A DNA stretch of 64,000 nt from Microbacterium sp. SORGH_AS_0969. GTDB lineage: Bacteria; Actinomycetota; Actinomycetes; Actinomycetales; Microbacteriaceae. The notes under the pieces are model-generated. The model was not told the DNA's origin, ran no database searches, and saw only the letters and a list, made by a program, of their open reading frames with translations. The stretch spans positions 2,914,001-2,978,000 of the forward strand of contig NZ_JAUTAG010000001.1 of assembly GCF_030818255.1 (NCBI RefSeq), written 5' to 3'. Below, piece by piece: positions 15,057 through 23,780 of this stretch; within the stretch, counting starts at the first letter, position 1; each line of letters starts with the position of its first letter. A program made the position numbers and the translations under genes.

Positions 15057-17174
15057 ATGGGCCCAGGTGGAGTCGGCGGAAGCATGTTCCGCGGTGTCGA
15101 TGCGGCCGAGCAGCGTCGACGCAACGCTCAGGCGCCCCGTGTCGCGAATCTCGGTAAGCGCGTCATCGACCTCTTCCGGCCGTACCGGGGGCGAATCGCG
15201 ATCACGGTGCTGCTCGTGATCGTGGCGTCGGCGGTCGGCGTCATCCCGCCCTTGCTCGTGCAGCGCATCTTCGATGACGCGCTCTTCCCGATCGACGGCA
15301 CGCCGCCGGATCTGGGTCTGCTCAGCCTTCTCGTGAGCGTGATGATCGCGTTGTTCCTGCTCTCGGCGGGATTGAACGTGGCGCAGACGTGGTTCACCGC
15401 CACGGTCGGGAACCGTGTCACGGGCGATCTGCGCACCCGGCTGTTCGATCACCTGCAGGCGATGGAGCTCGGTTTCTTCACCCGCACGAAGACCGGTGTG
15501 ATCCAGTCGCGGCTGCAGAACGACGTCGGGGGTGTGTCCGGCGTGCTCACCAACACCGTCACGAGCATCCTGGGCAACGCAGTCACCGTCATCGCCTCGC
15601 TCGTGGCCATGATCCTCATCGATTGGCGGCTCACGCTGATCGCCGTCGCCCTCATGCCGTTCCTCATCTTCGTGCAGCGGCGCGTGGGACAGGTGCGCGC
15701 GCGGATCGCGGGAGAGACCCAGGAGTCGCTGTCCGAGCTGTCCGCGATCACGCAAGAGACGTTGAGCGTGTCCGGCATCCTGCTGTCGAAGTCGTTCAAC
15801 CGGCAGCGAACGGAGTCGGCCCGTTTCGACGCCGAGAACGACAACCAGGTCCATCTCCAGGTGCGGCGGGCGATGAGCGGCCAGGGCTTCTTCGCGGTGG
15901 TGCAGGTCATCATGTCGAGCGTTCCCGCCGTGATCTACCTCGTCGCCGGCTTCCTGATCGCCGGGGGGACCGGGGCGATCACCGCGGGCACCATCGTGGC
16001 GTTCACGACGGTCCAGGCTCGGCTGCTCATGCCGCTCATGGGGCTCATGCGCGTGGCGCTCGACGTGCAGACGTCGTCCGCGTTGTTCGCGCGCATCTTC
16101 GAGTACCTCGACCTGCGCCCCGCGATCGTCGACGCGCCCGACGCGCTGCCCGTGTCCGCCGCCCCCGGGCCGGTGGGGCGGATCGAGTTCCGCGATGTCG
16201 AGTTCCGCTACCCCGATGCGCCCGTGCATGCGCGTCCCACTCTCGACGGTGTGTCGTTCACGGTCGAACCCGGCCAGCACGTCGCCTTCGTCGGACCATC
16301 GGGTGCGGGCAAGACGACGATCCTCTATCTGACCCCCCGGATGTACGAGGCGAGCGCGGGATCGGTGATGTTCTCGGGAGCGGATGTGCGAACGCTCGAC
16401 CGGGCGTCGATCATCGACGAGATAGGAATCGTGTCGCAGGAGACCTACCTCTTCCACGCGACCGTGCGCGAGAACCTCCGCTACGCGCGCCCCGACGCGA
16501 CCGACGAGGAGATCGAGGCCGCGTGTCGCGCGGCGAACATCCATCACGTGATCGCCGGGTTCGAGGCGGGATACGACACCGTCGTCGGAGAGCGCGGATA
16601 CCGTCTCTCCGGCGGAGAGAAGCAGCGCATCGCCATCGCGCGTGTGCTGCTGAAAGACCCCCCGGTGCTTCTCCTCGACGAGGCGACGAGCGCTCTCGAC
16701 ACGGTGTCGGAGCGGATCGTGCAGGAGGCGCTCGAGACCGCCTCCCACGGCCGGACGACCCTGTCGATCGCCCATCGGTTGTCCACGGTGATTGGTGCGG
16801 ATCGAATCCACGTCGTGGACGCGGGGCGCATCGTCGAGTCGGGCACGCACGCCGAGCTCCTCGCCGCGGGCGGTCTGTACGCGAGCCTCGCGGCCGAGCA
16901 GCTCGCGGCGACGTTCGTGCTCGCGGAGGAGGAGCGGGATGCCGCGGGCCTCGCCCGCGCGGCGCTGCCCGCGCGGCGCTCGTGCCGACGAGGCGCCCGC
17001 CTGAGCTGTGGCGCGCGGGTGACTTCGAGCCGGCGAAAGGCCCGGAGCGCGGTGTGGACCGGTGGCTTCGACAGGCTCAGCCACCTGTGTGGGCTCAGCC
17101 ACCTGTGTGGGCTCAGCCACCTGTGTGGGCTCAGCCACCTGTGTGGGCTCGGCCACTTGTGCGCGAGTCCCTGA
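15057..17174 (+). CDS. ABC exporter (fused permease and ATPase) with repeat-derived C-terminal tail
   Basis: 705-residue half-transporter of the lipid/multidrug exporter class. Six transmembrane helices (about 40-320) are followed by a nucleotide-binding domain: Walker A GPSGAGKTT, Q-loop VSQETY, signature LSGGEKQR, Walker B VLLLDEATSALD, H-loop AHRLST, all consensus. Leaderless start: TAGGCT ends 7 nt before ATG 15057. The normal family C-terminus falls near residue 625 (LAEEERDAAG); the last ~75 residues are basic low-complexity followed by SHLCGL repeated four times, encoded by 18-bp tandem repeats beside a hairpin element. The tail is probably a read-through acquisition. Confidence 0.9.
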   Translation: MGPGGVGGSMFRGVDAAEQRRRNAQAPRVANLGKRVIDLFRPYRGRIAITVLLVIVASAVGVIPPLLVQRIFDDALFPIDGTPPDLGLLSLLVSVMIALFLLSAGLNVAQTWFTATVGNRVTGDLRTRLFDHLQAMELGFFTRTKTGVIQSRLQNDVGGVSGVLTNTVTSILGNAVTVIASLVAMILIDWRLTLIAVALMPFLIFVQRRVGQVRARIAGETQESLSELSAITQETLSVSGILLSKSFNRQRTESARFDAENDNQVHLQVRRAMSGQGFFAVVQVIMSSVPAVIYLVAGFLIAGGTGAITAGTIVAFTTVQARLLMPLMGLMRVALDVQTSSALFARIFEYLDLRPAIVDAPDALPVSAAPGPVGRIEFRDVEFRYPDAPVHARPTLDGVSFTVEPGQHVAFVGPSGAGKTTILYLTPRMYEASAGSVMFSGADVRTLDRASIIDEIGIVSQETYLFHATVRENLRYARPDATDEEIEAACRAANIHHVIAGFEAGYDTVVGERGYRLSGGEKQRIAIARVLLKDPPVLLLDEATSALDTVSERIVQEALETASHGRTTLSIAHRLSTVIGADRIHVVDAGRIVESGTHAELLAAGGLYASLAAEQLAATFVLAEEERDAAGLARAALPARRSCRRGARLSCGARVTSSRRKARSAVWTGGFDRLSHLCGLSHLCGLSHLCGLSHLCGLGHLCASP
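17061..17085. repeat. 25-nt hairpin repeat (7-bp stem, conserved 11-nt loop)
   Basis: GGTGGCT stem, loop TCGACAGGCTC, closing stem AGCCACC. It lies inside the 3' end of the ABC exporter gene and opens the 18-bp tandem array. Same family as 17199-17223, the gcvT insertions and 45953-46104. Confidence 0.8.
17076..17165 (+). repeat. 18-bp tandem repeat array
   Basis: Four perfect copies of an 18-bp unit (CTCAGCCACCTGTGTGGG) at 17076-17147 and a fifth diverged copy. The unit starts inside the hairpin repeat, so it grew from that element. It encodes SHLCGL repeats at the ABC exporter C-terminus. Confidence 0.9.
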
Positions 17175-17198
17175 CAGCGGGCGTTCTGGGCCTCCTGC

Positions 17199-17223
17199 GA
17201 GGTCCCTGAGCCTGTCGAAGGGA
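17199..17223. repeat. 25-nt hairpin repeat, opposite orientation
   Basis: GGTCCCT stem, loop GAGCCTGTCGA, closing stem AGGGACC. It sits between convergent genes, where it could also act as a terminator. Confidence 0.8.
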
Positions 17224-17236
17224 CCGCCCCGCGGCG

Positions 17237-18133
17237 TCAGCCGGGCAGCGTCTCCAGGAACGCCTCGAGAGCGATGCGATACGCGGGATCCGGGTGCGTC
17301 TCGGCGATGCGGAGCAGCGGAGGGAGGTCGAGCGTACGGATCAGCGCTCCCCGCTGCGCGATCGCCGCGTCCGCCCCGGCCGCTCGCAGCACCGCGATAC
17401 CTTCGCCGAGGGCTTCGAGGTAGTCGCGCAGCACGTCGAGCTCGCCGAGGCGCTGCGTGATCGAGCCTCCGTCGCGGCGCTGCCGCCACTCGACGACGAC
17501 GTCGGGGATCACGTCGAAGGCCTCGGCGCGCGTGTACATCCGCTGCGCCAGCACCTGATCCTCGTAGTACCGCCCCTCGGGGAAGCGGAGATCGTGCTCG
17601 CGCCAGAAGGCCGTGCGGCTCAGCTTCGACCACGCGACGATGTTCCCGGATGCTGCGGGGTGCGCCGCGAGTGTGGTCCGCTCGCGCGCCGGGTCGGTGG
17701 CGGCCGCGACCCAGGGCTGAACCTCGCCCGGGGTGTAACCCGGGCCCTCGGCATCCGGTCGAAGGCGTACGTACGCTCCCACCACGAAATCGCTGCTCGT
17801 GCGATCGAGCGTGTCCGCCAGCCGGGTCAGGGCGTCGGGTCGCAGGAGATCGTCTGCATCGAGGAAGGACGTGTACGGCGTCTCGACCCGCGCGAGCCCG
17901 GTGTTCCGCGCCGCGCCGAGTCCGCGTTGCGTCTCGTGGCGGACGACTCGGAAGCGCGGGTCGGCGGCTGCCGCGTCCGCGAACAGATGCCGGGTGTCGT
18001 CGGTGGACGCGTCGTCGACGAGCACCGCGGTCCAGTGTCGGTGCGTCTGCGCGCGGAGGGAGTCGAGGGCCTCTTCGGCGTAGTCGGCGACGTTGAAGCC
18101 GGGAATGATGACGGTGACGCCGGTGGTGCTCAC
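17237..18133 (-). CDS. Family 2 glycosyltransferase
   Basis: 298-residue GT-A enzyme transferring a sugar from a nucleotide donor. Motifs: VIIPGFNVADYAEEALDSL, VDDASTDDT (nucleotide site), GLGAARNTGL and the metal-binding LDADD. No membrane segments. GTG 18133 overlaps the stop of the cysteine desulfurase gene as GTGA, so it is translated at the end of the NAD operon although no role in NAD synthesis is known; the acceptor is unknown. Confidence 0.9.
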   Translation of the reverse strand: MSTTGVTVIIPGFNVADYAEEALDSLRAQTHRHWTAVLVDDASTDDTRHLFADAAAADPRFRVVRHETQRGLGAARNTGLARVETPYTSFLDADDLLRPDALTRLADTLDRTSSDFVVGAYVRLRPDAEGPGYTPGEVQPWVAAATDPARERTTLAAHPAASGNIVAWSKLSRTAFWREHDLRFPEGRYYEDQVLAQRMYTRAEAFDVIPDVVVEWRQRRDGGSITQRLGELDVLRDYLEALGEGIAVLRAAGADAAIAQRGALIRTLDLPPLLRIAETHPDPAYRIALEAFLETLPG

Positions 18134-19260
18134 TCGGGCGATCCTACGGCGGTCACGGCAGCCTGGACCGCTCGGGCGACCGGTTCCAAGGAAGCCGTTA
18201 GGCCGTGCGGGAACGTGAACCGGACCGCGGTGCGCGCGTCGTCGTGGGAGAGGCCGAGCGCCAGGAGGACGTGCGAGGCTTCGTCGCTGCCCGCGGCGCA
18301 TGCCGACCCGCTGGATGACACGATGCCGCGACGTTCCAGCTCGAGCAGGACGGTTTCGCCGTTCGTGCCCGGGAAGACGAAACTCGCGGTGGCCGGAAGG
18401 CGCCGAGACGGGTGTCCGGTGAGCCGCGCACCCGGGACCAGGTCGAGCACCCGCGCGGTGAACTCGTCGCGCAGACCCGAGACGCGCTCGGCCTCGTCGG
18501 CGCGTTCGGCCTCGGCGAGTTCCAGCGCGCGGGCGATCGCGACCGCGCCCGCGACGTCGGGGGTGCCGGATCGGCGTCCGCGTTCCTGCCCCCCGCCGTG
18601 CAGCAGCGGTTCGAAAGGGAGACGCCCCCGCACGGCGAGGATCCCCGTGCCCTTCGGGGCGCCGATCTTGTGCCCGGCGACCGTGAGCGCGTCGGCCCCG
18701 AGTCCCGCGAGGGGAAGCCACCCCGCGGCCTGGACGGCGTCGAGGTGCACGGGGACGCGGCGGTCGTGGGCGACGGCGACGAGGGCGGCGGCATCCTGCA
18801 CCGTGCCGATCTCGTTGTTCGCGTATCCGACGCTCACCAGTGCGGTGTCATCGCGGAGCGCGCCGGCGAGCGTATCCGGAGTCAGGGTGCCGGTCGAGTC
18901 GACCCGGGCGTGCGTGACGTCGACTCCGTGCAGACGAGCGAGGTAGTCCGCTGACGCGAGGACGGACTCGTGCTCGATCGCGGTCGTGACGAGGTGCTTC
19001 TTGCCGGAGCCGAGGACGAGTCCCTTGATCGCGGCGTTGTTGGACTCGGTGCCGCCGGAGGTGAAGAGAATGTCGCTCGTCCGCATCCCGAGCACTCCGG
19101 CGACGCGTGATCGCGCGTCGTCCAGGGCGGATGCCGCTGCCTCGCCGACCTCGTGATGGCTCGACGGATTACCGAAGAACCGCGTGAGGTAGGGCGCCAT
19201 GGCCTCGAGCACTTCGGGGCGCACGGGGGTTGTGGCGGCGTTGTCGAGGTAGAGGCTCAC
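18130..19260 (-). CDS. Cysteine desulfurase (NifS/IscS-like), NAD operon
   Basis: 376-residue PLP enzyme that takes sulfur from cysteine for iron-sulfur assembly. PLP contacts: TSGGTESNNAAIKG, ALVSVGYANNEIGTVQD, and the Schiff-base Lys in VAGHKIGAPKGTG; the sulfur-accepting Cys lies in SSSGSACAAGSDEASHVL. Its position directly after nadC, with GTG 19260 overlapping the nadC stop by 4 nt, suggests the specialised role of building the [4Fe-4S] cluster of NadA, as for NifS-like proteins in other nad operons. Confidence 0.93.
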   Translation of the reverse strand: MSLYLDNAATTPVRPEVLEAMAPYLTRFFGNPSSHHEVGEAAASALDDARSRVAGVLGMRTSDILFTSGGTESNNAAIKGLVLGSGKKHLVTTAIEHESVLASADYLARLHGVDVTHARVDSTGTLTPDTLAGALRDDTALVSVGYANNEIGTVQDAAALVAVAHDRRVPVHLDAVQAAGWLPLAGLGADALTVAGHKIGAPKGTGILAVRGRLPFEPLLHGGGQERGRRSGTPDVAGAVAIARALELAEAERADEAERVSGLRDEFTARVLDLVPGARLTGHPSRRLPATASFVFPGTNGETVLLELERRGIVSSSGSACAAGSDEASHVLLALGLSHDDARTAVRFTFPHGLTASLEPVARAVQAAVTAVGSPE

Positions 19261-20114
19261 GCCGTCTCGATCTGGATGTCCAGGCCCAGGTCGAGCGCGG
19301 GAGCGGAGTGGGTGAGAGCGCCGACCGAGATGACGTCGACGCCCGTTTCGGCGATGGCGCGGACGGTGTCGAGCGTCACGCCGCCCGAGGCTTCGACCTG
19401 AGCGGCGCCGGCGATGCGGGCGACGCCGAGACGCAGGTCGTCGAGGGAGAAGTTGTCGAGCATGATCGTGCCGACGCCGGCGGCCAGCACCGCGTCGATC
19501 TGGTCGAGCCGGTCGACCTCGACCTCGACGTGCGTGGTGTGGGGGAGGCGGGCGATCGCCCCTTCGAGCGCCTGCGTGACGGACAGCCCTCCGGAGGTGA
19601 GCACGGCGAGGTGGTTGTCCTTGGCCATGACCGCGTCGGAGAGCGAGAAGCGGTGGTTGTGTCCTCCGCCGTCACGCACTGCCTGGCGCTCGATCGCGCG
19701 AAGGCCCGGTGTGGTCTTGCGCGTGTCGACGATGCGTGCACCGGTGTGCGCGACTTCGGCGACGTACCGGCTGGTGAGGGTCGCGATGCCGGACATCCGC
19801 TGCACGAAGTTCAGCCCGATGCGCTCGGCGGTGAGCACGGCGCGCGCGGGACCCGAGACCGTCGCCAGCGTGTCGCCCGGGGCGAACCGCTCGCCGTCGG
19901 CCACGTGCTGCTCGACGACGATCGAAGGATCGGTGAGGGTGAAAGCGGCCGCGAACACCGCCGCGCCGCTGAAGACACCGTCGACGCGGGCGACGAGGGC
20001 GGCGCGGGCGACGGCATCCGCGGGGATGAGCGTCTCGCTCGTCAGGTCGCCCCAGGGGGCGTCCTCGGTCAACGCGGCTGAGACGACGCGTTCGATCGCG
20101 GCACGGGTCAGCAT
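19257..20114 (-). CDS. nadC: Nicotinate-nucleotide pyrophosphorylase (carboxylating)
   Basis: 285-residue quinolinate phosphoribosyltransferase, making nicotinate mononucleotide from quinolinate and PRPP. Motifs: ALTEDAPWGDLTSETLIP, LNFVQRMSGIATLTSRYV, IVDTRKTTPGLRAIERQAVR, GGGHNHRFSLSDAVMAKDNH and the C-terminal VEASGGVTLDTVRAIAETGV with VDVISVGALTHSAPALD, all standard. ATG 20114 overlaps the end of nadB by 7 nt. Confidence 0.97.
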   Translation of the reverse strand: MLTRAAIERVVSAALTEDAPWGDLTSETLIPADAVARAALVARVDGVFSGAAVFAAAFTLTDPSIVVEQHVADGERFAPGDTLATVSGPARAVLTAERIGLNFVQRMSGIATLTSRYVAEVAHTGARIVDTRKTTPGLRAIERQAVRDGGGHNHRFSLSDAVMAKDNHLAVLTSGGLSVTQALEGAIARLPHTTHVEVEVDRLDQIDAVLAAGVGTIMLDNFSLDDLRLGVARIAGAAQVEASGGVTLDTVRAIAETGVDVISVGALTHSAPALDLGLDIQIETA

Positions 20115-21598
20115 GCGAAGGCCTCCTGAACGGGCGGGACGGATGCCGTGGCGGGAGCGTCGGCGCGGAAGTGCGCGCCGACCGAGGCGGTGCGAGAGCG
20201 CGCCGCGGCGACGACGTGACGGGCGACGAGCAGAAGGTTGGCGTCCTCGATCGAGCGAGGGGACGGGGAAGCGGCCCAGGCGGCGAGGAGCCCGGACGCG
20301 TGGTCGAGGCCGGCAGTATCGCGCACGAGCCCTGCGTGCGCCCACATCACCTGCTGGAGGGCTTCGCGCGAGAACGGGGGAGCGTCCGCGGCGGCTTCGA
20401 CGTGCTCGAGAGCGGCCGATGCCGGCGCGACCGGCCACGTGCCTTCCTCCGTCACGGCCTCCCCGGCCCGCGCGCCGAACACCGCCCCTTCGAGCAGGGA
20501 ATTGGATGCCAAGCGGTTCGCGCCGTGGACGCCCGTGCGCGCCGTCTCGCCGACCGCGTACAGACCGGGGACGCTCGTGCGCCCGTCGAGGTCGGTGACG
20601 ATCCCGCCCATGAGGTAGTGCGCGGCGGGCGTCACGGGGATGGGCTCCCGCGCCCAATCGAGCCCACGTGCGCGGACGGCGGCATCGATCGTGGGGAAGC
20701 GCTGCGCGAGCCGCTCGGCGCCGAGCGCGGTGGCATCCAGGCGAACCGGCCGGTCGCCCTGCGCGGCCATCGCCCGGGCATTGGCGCGGGCGACGACGTC
20801 GCGGGGCGCCAGCTCGCCGTCGGGGTGCGCGTCGAAGCAGAATCGCCGCCCGGCGTCGTCGATGAGGACGGCACCTTCGCCGCGGACGGCCTCGGAGACG
20901 AGGAACGGAGCCCCAACAGCGAGGGCGGTGGGGTGGAACTGGATGAACTCGAGATCCGCGACGGCGGCACCGGCGCGCAGGGCTGCCGCGATCCCGTCCC
21001 CGGTCGCACCAAGCGGGTTCGTGGTGTGCGCGTACAGCTGTCCGGCGCCACCGGTCGCGAGGATCACCGCGTCGGCGTCGAGACGCTCGCCGCCGTCGAG
21101 CTCGATCCCCGTGACGCGACCGCCTTCGACCACGAGGTCACGCAGAAGGGCATGTTCCCGCACGGGTAGATCGGCGGCGCGCACCGCGGCGCCCAGAGCC
21201 GCCTGGATCTCGGCGCCGGTCGCGTCCCCGCCCGCGTGCAGCACGCGCGGAACGCTGTGCGCGGCTTCCAAGCCGCGGGCGAAGTCGCCCTCCGGCGTCC
21301 GGTCGAACGTCACCCCGCGCGAAACGAGTTCGAGGATCCGTGCCGGCCCCTCGCCGACGAGGACGTCGACGGCAGCGGCGTCCGTGAGCCCGGCGCCCGC
21401 GGTGTGCGTGTCGGCGGCGTGCGAGACCACGCTGTCGGCGGGGTGGGTGACCGCCGCGATCCCGCCCTGGGCCCACCGCGTGTTCGTGTCGGGAAGAGCG
21501 CCCTTCGTCACGATCGTGACGTGGCATCCGTTCTCCGCCGCGTGCAGTGCCGCCGTGAGACCGGCGATACCGCTGCCCACCACGACGACCGTGGTCAT
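20108..21598 (-). CDS. nadB: L-aspartate oxidase
   Basis: 496-residue FAD flavoprotein oxidising aspartate to iminoaspartate, the first NAD-specific step. N-terminal dinucleotide site VVGSGIAGLTAALHAAENG, NTRWAQGGIAAV, the active-site region GAGQLYAHTTNPLGATGDG with DLEFIQFHPTAL, and the substrate loop PAAHYLMGGIVTDLDGRTSV with GLYAVGETARTGVHGANRLA. ATG 21598 overlaps the nadA stop (ATGA). Confidence 0.97.
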   Translation of the reverse strand: MTTVVVVGSGIAGLTAALHAAENGCHVTIVTKGALPDTNTRWAQGGIAAVTHPADSVVSHAADTHTAGAGLTDAAAVDVLVGEGPARILELVSRGVTFDRTPEGDFARGLEAAHSVPRVLHAGGDATGAEIQAALGAAVRAADLPVREHALLRDLVVEGGRVTGIELDGGERLDADAVILATGGAGQLYAHTTNPLGATGDGIAAALRAGAAVADLEFIQFHPTALAVGAPFLVSEAVRGEGAVLIDDAGRRFCFDAHPDGELAPRDVVARANARAMAAQGDRPVRLDATALGAERLAQRFPTIDAAVRARGLDWAREPIPVTPAAHYLMGGIVTDLDGRTSVPGLYAVGETARTGVHGANRLASNSLLEGAVFGARAGEAVTEEGTWPVAPASAALEHVEAAADAPPFSREALQQVMWAHAGLVRDTAGLDHASGLLAAWAASPSPRSIEDANLLLVARHVVAAARSRTASVGAHFRADAPATASVPPVQEAFAC

Positions 21599-22926
21599 TT
21601 CACGGCACCGTTCGGCTTGGCCGCGAGCATGCGCTCGAGGGCGACGGTGGCGGGCTCGGCGACATCGGCCGGGACCGTGATGCGGTTGACGACCTGGCCC
21701 GCCACGAGCGACTCGAGCACCCACGCGAGGTAGCCGGGGTGAATGCGGTACATCGTCGAGCACGGGCACACGACCGGGTCGAGGCAGAAGATCTCGTGCT
21801 GCGGGTACTGCGCGGCCAAGCGCTGCACGAGGTTGATCTCGGTGCCGATCGCGAAGGTCGTGGGCTCGGTGGCGGCGGCGATGGCCTTGCGGATGATGTC
21901 GGTCGATCCCGCCTCGTCGGCGGCATCCACCACGTCCATCGGGCACTCGGGGTGCACGATCACGCGAACACCGGGGTGCTCGGCGCGCGCCTTCTCGATT
22001 TGGTCGACGGTGAATCGGCGGTGCACCGAGCAGAACCCGTGCCACAGGATGACGCGGCTGTCCTCGATGACCTCGGCCGTCGATCCGCCGAGCGGCTTCC
22101 GCGGGTTCCACATCGGCATCTGCTCGAGCGGAACGCCCATGGCCTTCGCCGTGTTGCGGCCCAGGTGCTGATCGGGGAAAAAGAGCACGCGGCGACCGCG
22201 GGCGAAAGCCCACTCGAGCACGGTGCGCGCATTCGAGGAGGTGCAGACGATGCCGCCGTGACGGCCGACGAATCCCTTGATGGCGGCGCTGGAGTTCATG
22301 TACGTCACCGGGATCACCGGCACCAGGCCGTCGGCATCCGGGGTCTCCAGATCGCCGAGGACGTCTTCGAGCTGCTCCCAGCACTCCTCGACCTGGTCGA
22401 TGTCGGCCATGTCGGCCATCGAGCATCCGGCGGCGAGGTTCGGCAGGATGACGGCCTGGTCGGGGCGTGAGAGCAGGTCGGCGGTCTCGGCCATGAAGTG
22501 CACGCCGCAGAACACGATCGCCTCGGCCTCGGGACGCTCCTTCGCCGCGTTGGCGAGCTGGAACGAATCGCCCACGTAGTCGGCGTGCCGCACGACCTCC
22601 TCGCGCTGATAGAAGTGGCCGAGCACGACGACGCGATCGCCGAGGGTCGCCTTGGCAGCGCGGATGCGCTCATCGAGTTCGTCGTCCGACGCCTCCCGGT
22701 ACTCCGCGGGCAGTTCGCCCTGTCGCGGGGAGCCCGTGGGGATCACGTCGCCCATCGACGAGCCGGGACCGTAGCCGGGGCGCGTGTCGAAGTCCCAGGG
22801 GCCGACGGCGAGGTCGGTCGTGCAGGTGGCGTCGGTCGACGCGCCCGAGACGATCGCCTGGATCGCGTGATCGACGCTCGGGTCGATCGCGGGGCGGGGC
22901 TGCAGGGTGATGAGGGTGGCGGCCAT
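21595..22926 (-). CDS. nadA: Quinolinate synthase
   Basis: 443-residue [4Fe-4S] enzyme condensing iminoaspartate with dihydroxyacetone phosphate. Cluster cysteines are seen in LAAGCSMADMAD, VHPECPMDVV and the C-terminal VVCPCSTMYRIHPGYL; substrate motifs VLGHFYQREEVV, GDSFQLA, FCGVHFMAETADLLSP-like segment and MNSSAAIKGFVG are present. An N-terminal extension of about 90 residues precedes the conserved core, typical of long actinobacterial NadA. ATG 22926 lies 11 nt after the nrtR stop. Confidence 0.97.
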   Translation of the reverse strand: MAATLITLQPRPAIDPSVDHAIQAIVSGASTDATCTTDLAVGPWDFDTRPGYGPGSSMGDVIPTGSPRQGELPAEYREASDDELDERIRAAKATLGDRVVVLGHFYQREEVVRHADYVGDSFQLANAAKERPEAEAIVFCGVHFMAETADLLSRPDQAVILPNLAAGCSMADMADIDQVEECWEQLEDVLGDLETPDADGLVPVIPVTYMNSSAAIKGFVGRHGGIVCTSSNARTVLEWAFARGRRVLFFPDQHLGRNTAKAMGVPLEQMPMWNPRKPLGGSTAEVIEDSRVILWHGFCSVHRRFTVDQIEKARAEHPGVRVIVHPECPMDVVDAADEAGSTDIIRKAIAAATEPTTFAIGTEINLVQRLAAQYPQHEIFCLDPVVCPCSTMYRIHPGYLAWVLESLVAGQVVNRITVPADVAEPATVALERMLAAKPNGAVK

Positions 22927-22937
22927 GGGCGTTCCGA

Positions 22938-23672
22938 TCAGTGACGGGAGGGGAGCGGGCCGCGGTCGGCGAGCTCCACATCGCGGTTGTAGCGGTACAG
23001 ACGGGCGGGGCGGTGGCTTCCGGTGCGGAAGCGCTCGGTCGGGATGAGGGTGTTCGAGGTGTCGACCTGACGGCGGAAGTTCGCGGGGTCCAGGCGCTTG
23101 CCGAGGATCGTCTCGTTCACCTCGCGGAGGTCGGCGAGCGTGAACTCGTCGGGGAGGAGGCCGTGCGCGATCCGGCTGTAGCCGACCTTGTTGCGCAGAC
23201 GCCAGAGGGCGTACTCGACGATGTCGTTGTGGTCGAACGCCAGCGGCGGGAGGTCGGTTGCGTCGAACCACTCGACGTTCTCGGGCGCGTCGCCCTCGCG
23301 TTCGTGCGCGGCGACCTGGGCGTCGACCTCGTCGGAGCGCAGCAGCGCCCAGTACACGATCGACACGACGCGGGTGGGGGAGCGGTCCACGGCTCCGAAC
23401 GCGTAGAGCTGCTCGAGGTAGCTGGGGGTGAGGCCCGTCGTCTCGGCCAGGGTTCGGGATGCTGCGGTGTCGAGCTCTTCGGCGGCGTCGAGCCAGCCCC
23501 CGGGCAACGCCCACCGACCGTCGAAGGGGTCGCGCGTGCGGCGGACGAGGGGCAGGGACAGGACCGGCTCGTCGTGCGCGTCGCGGCGGACGCTGAAGAT
23601 GACCGTCGAGACGGCGACGCGCACGCCGCTGTCGAGGCCCTGGGTGTCCGAGGTTCGTGTCATGGTGACCAT
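22938..23672 (-). CDS. nrtR: NrtR-type Nudix transcriptional regulator of NAD synthesis
   Basis: Regulator with an N-terminal Nudix-like domain that senses ADP-ribose-type NAD metabolites and a C-terminal winged helix (about residues 165-235, VGYSRIAHGLLPDEFTLADL, DTSNTLIPTERFRTGSHRPA). The Nudix box is degenerate (GGWLDAAEELDTAASR then TLAETTGL: the catalytic REUxEE reads RTLAET), so hydrolysis is probably lost while ligand binding remains, as in known NrtR proteins. First gene of the nad operon; it probably autoregulates through the paired palindromes at its own start. ATG 23672 or 23663. Confidence 0.9.
   Translation of the reverse strand: MVTMTRTSDTQGLDSGVRVAVSTVIFSVRRDAHDEPVLSLPLVRRTRDPFDGRWALPGGWLDAAEELDTAASRTLAETTGLTPSYLEQLYAFGAVDRSPTRVVSIVYWALLRSDEVDAQVAAHEREGDAPENVEWFDATDLPPLAFDHNDIVEYALWRLRNKVGYSRIAHGLLPDEFTLADLREVNETILGKRLDPANFRRQVDTSNTLIPTERFRTGSHRPARLYRYNRDVELADRGPLPSRH
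23659..23669. promoter_or_regulatory. GTCA-N3-TGAC palindrome over the nrtR start
   Basis: GTCATGGTGAC overlaps the nrtR start codon(s). Together with the copy at 23694-23704 it forms a pair of identical half-site palindromes, candidates for NrtR autorepression. Confidence 0.5.
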
Positions 23673-23693
23673 ATCTCCGTCGACGATCTTAAT

Positions 23694-23704
23694 GTCAGTG
23701 TGAC
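23694..23704. promoter_or_regulatory. GTCA-N3-TGAC palindrome upstream of nrtR
   Basis: GTCAGTGTGAC lies 22 bp before the nrtR ATG, immediately upstream of TAAGAT, a -10-like box read on the minus strand, so a bound regulator would block the nad operon promoter. Confidence 0.55.
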
Positions 23705-23780
23705 CCGAAGCGCAAAACGCGCGTCGAGGGGTTCTCCCAGGACCGGCGACGTACCCTGATCGCAGACCTCGGAGGTGCGG

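Noticed and set aside
17076..17165. Possible CRISPR array
   Set aside because: Units of 18 bp are directly adjacent with no unique spacers, and no cas genes are present. The same applies to the 84-bp units in gcvT.
14860..17633. About 900-codon open frame antisense to the ABC exporter
   Set aside because: Composition is Arg/His/Asp-rich shadow sequence; the plus strand has all ABC motifs. The repeated TQVAEP peptide is only the complement of the 18-bp repeats.
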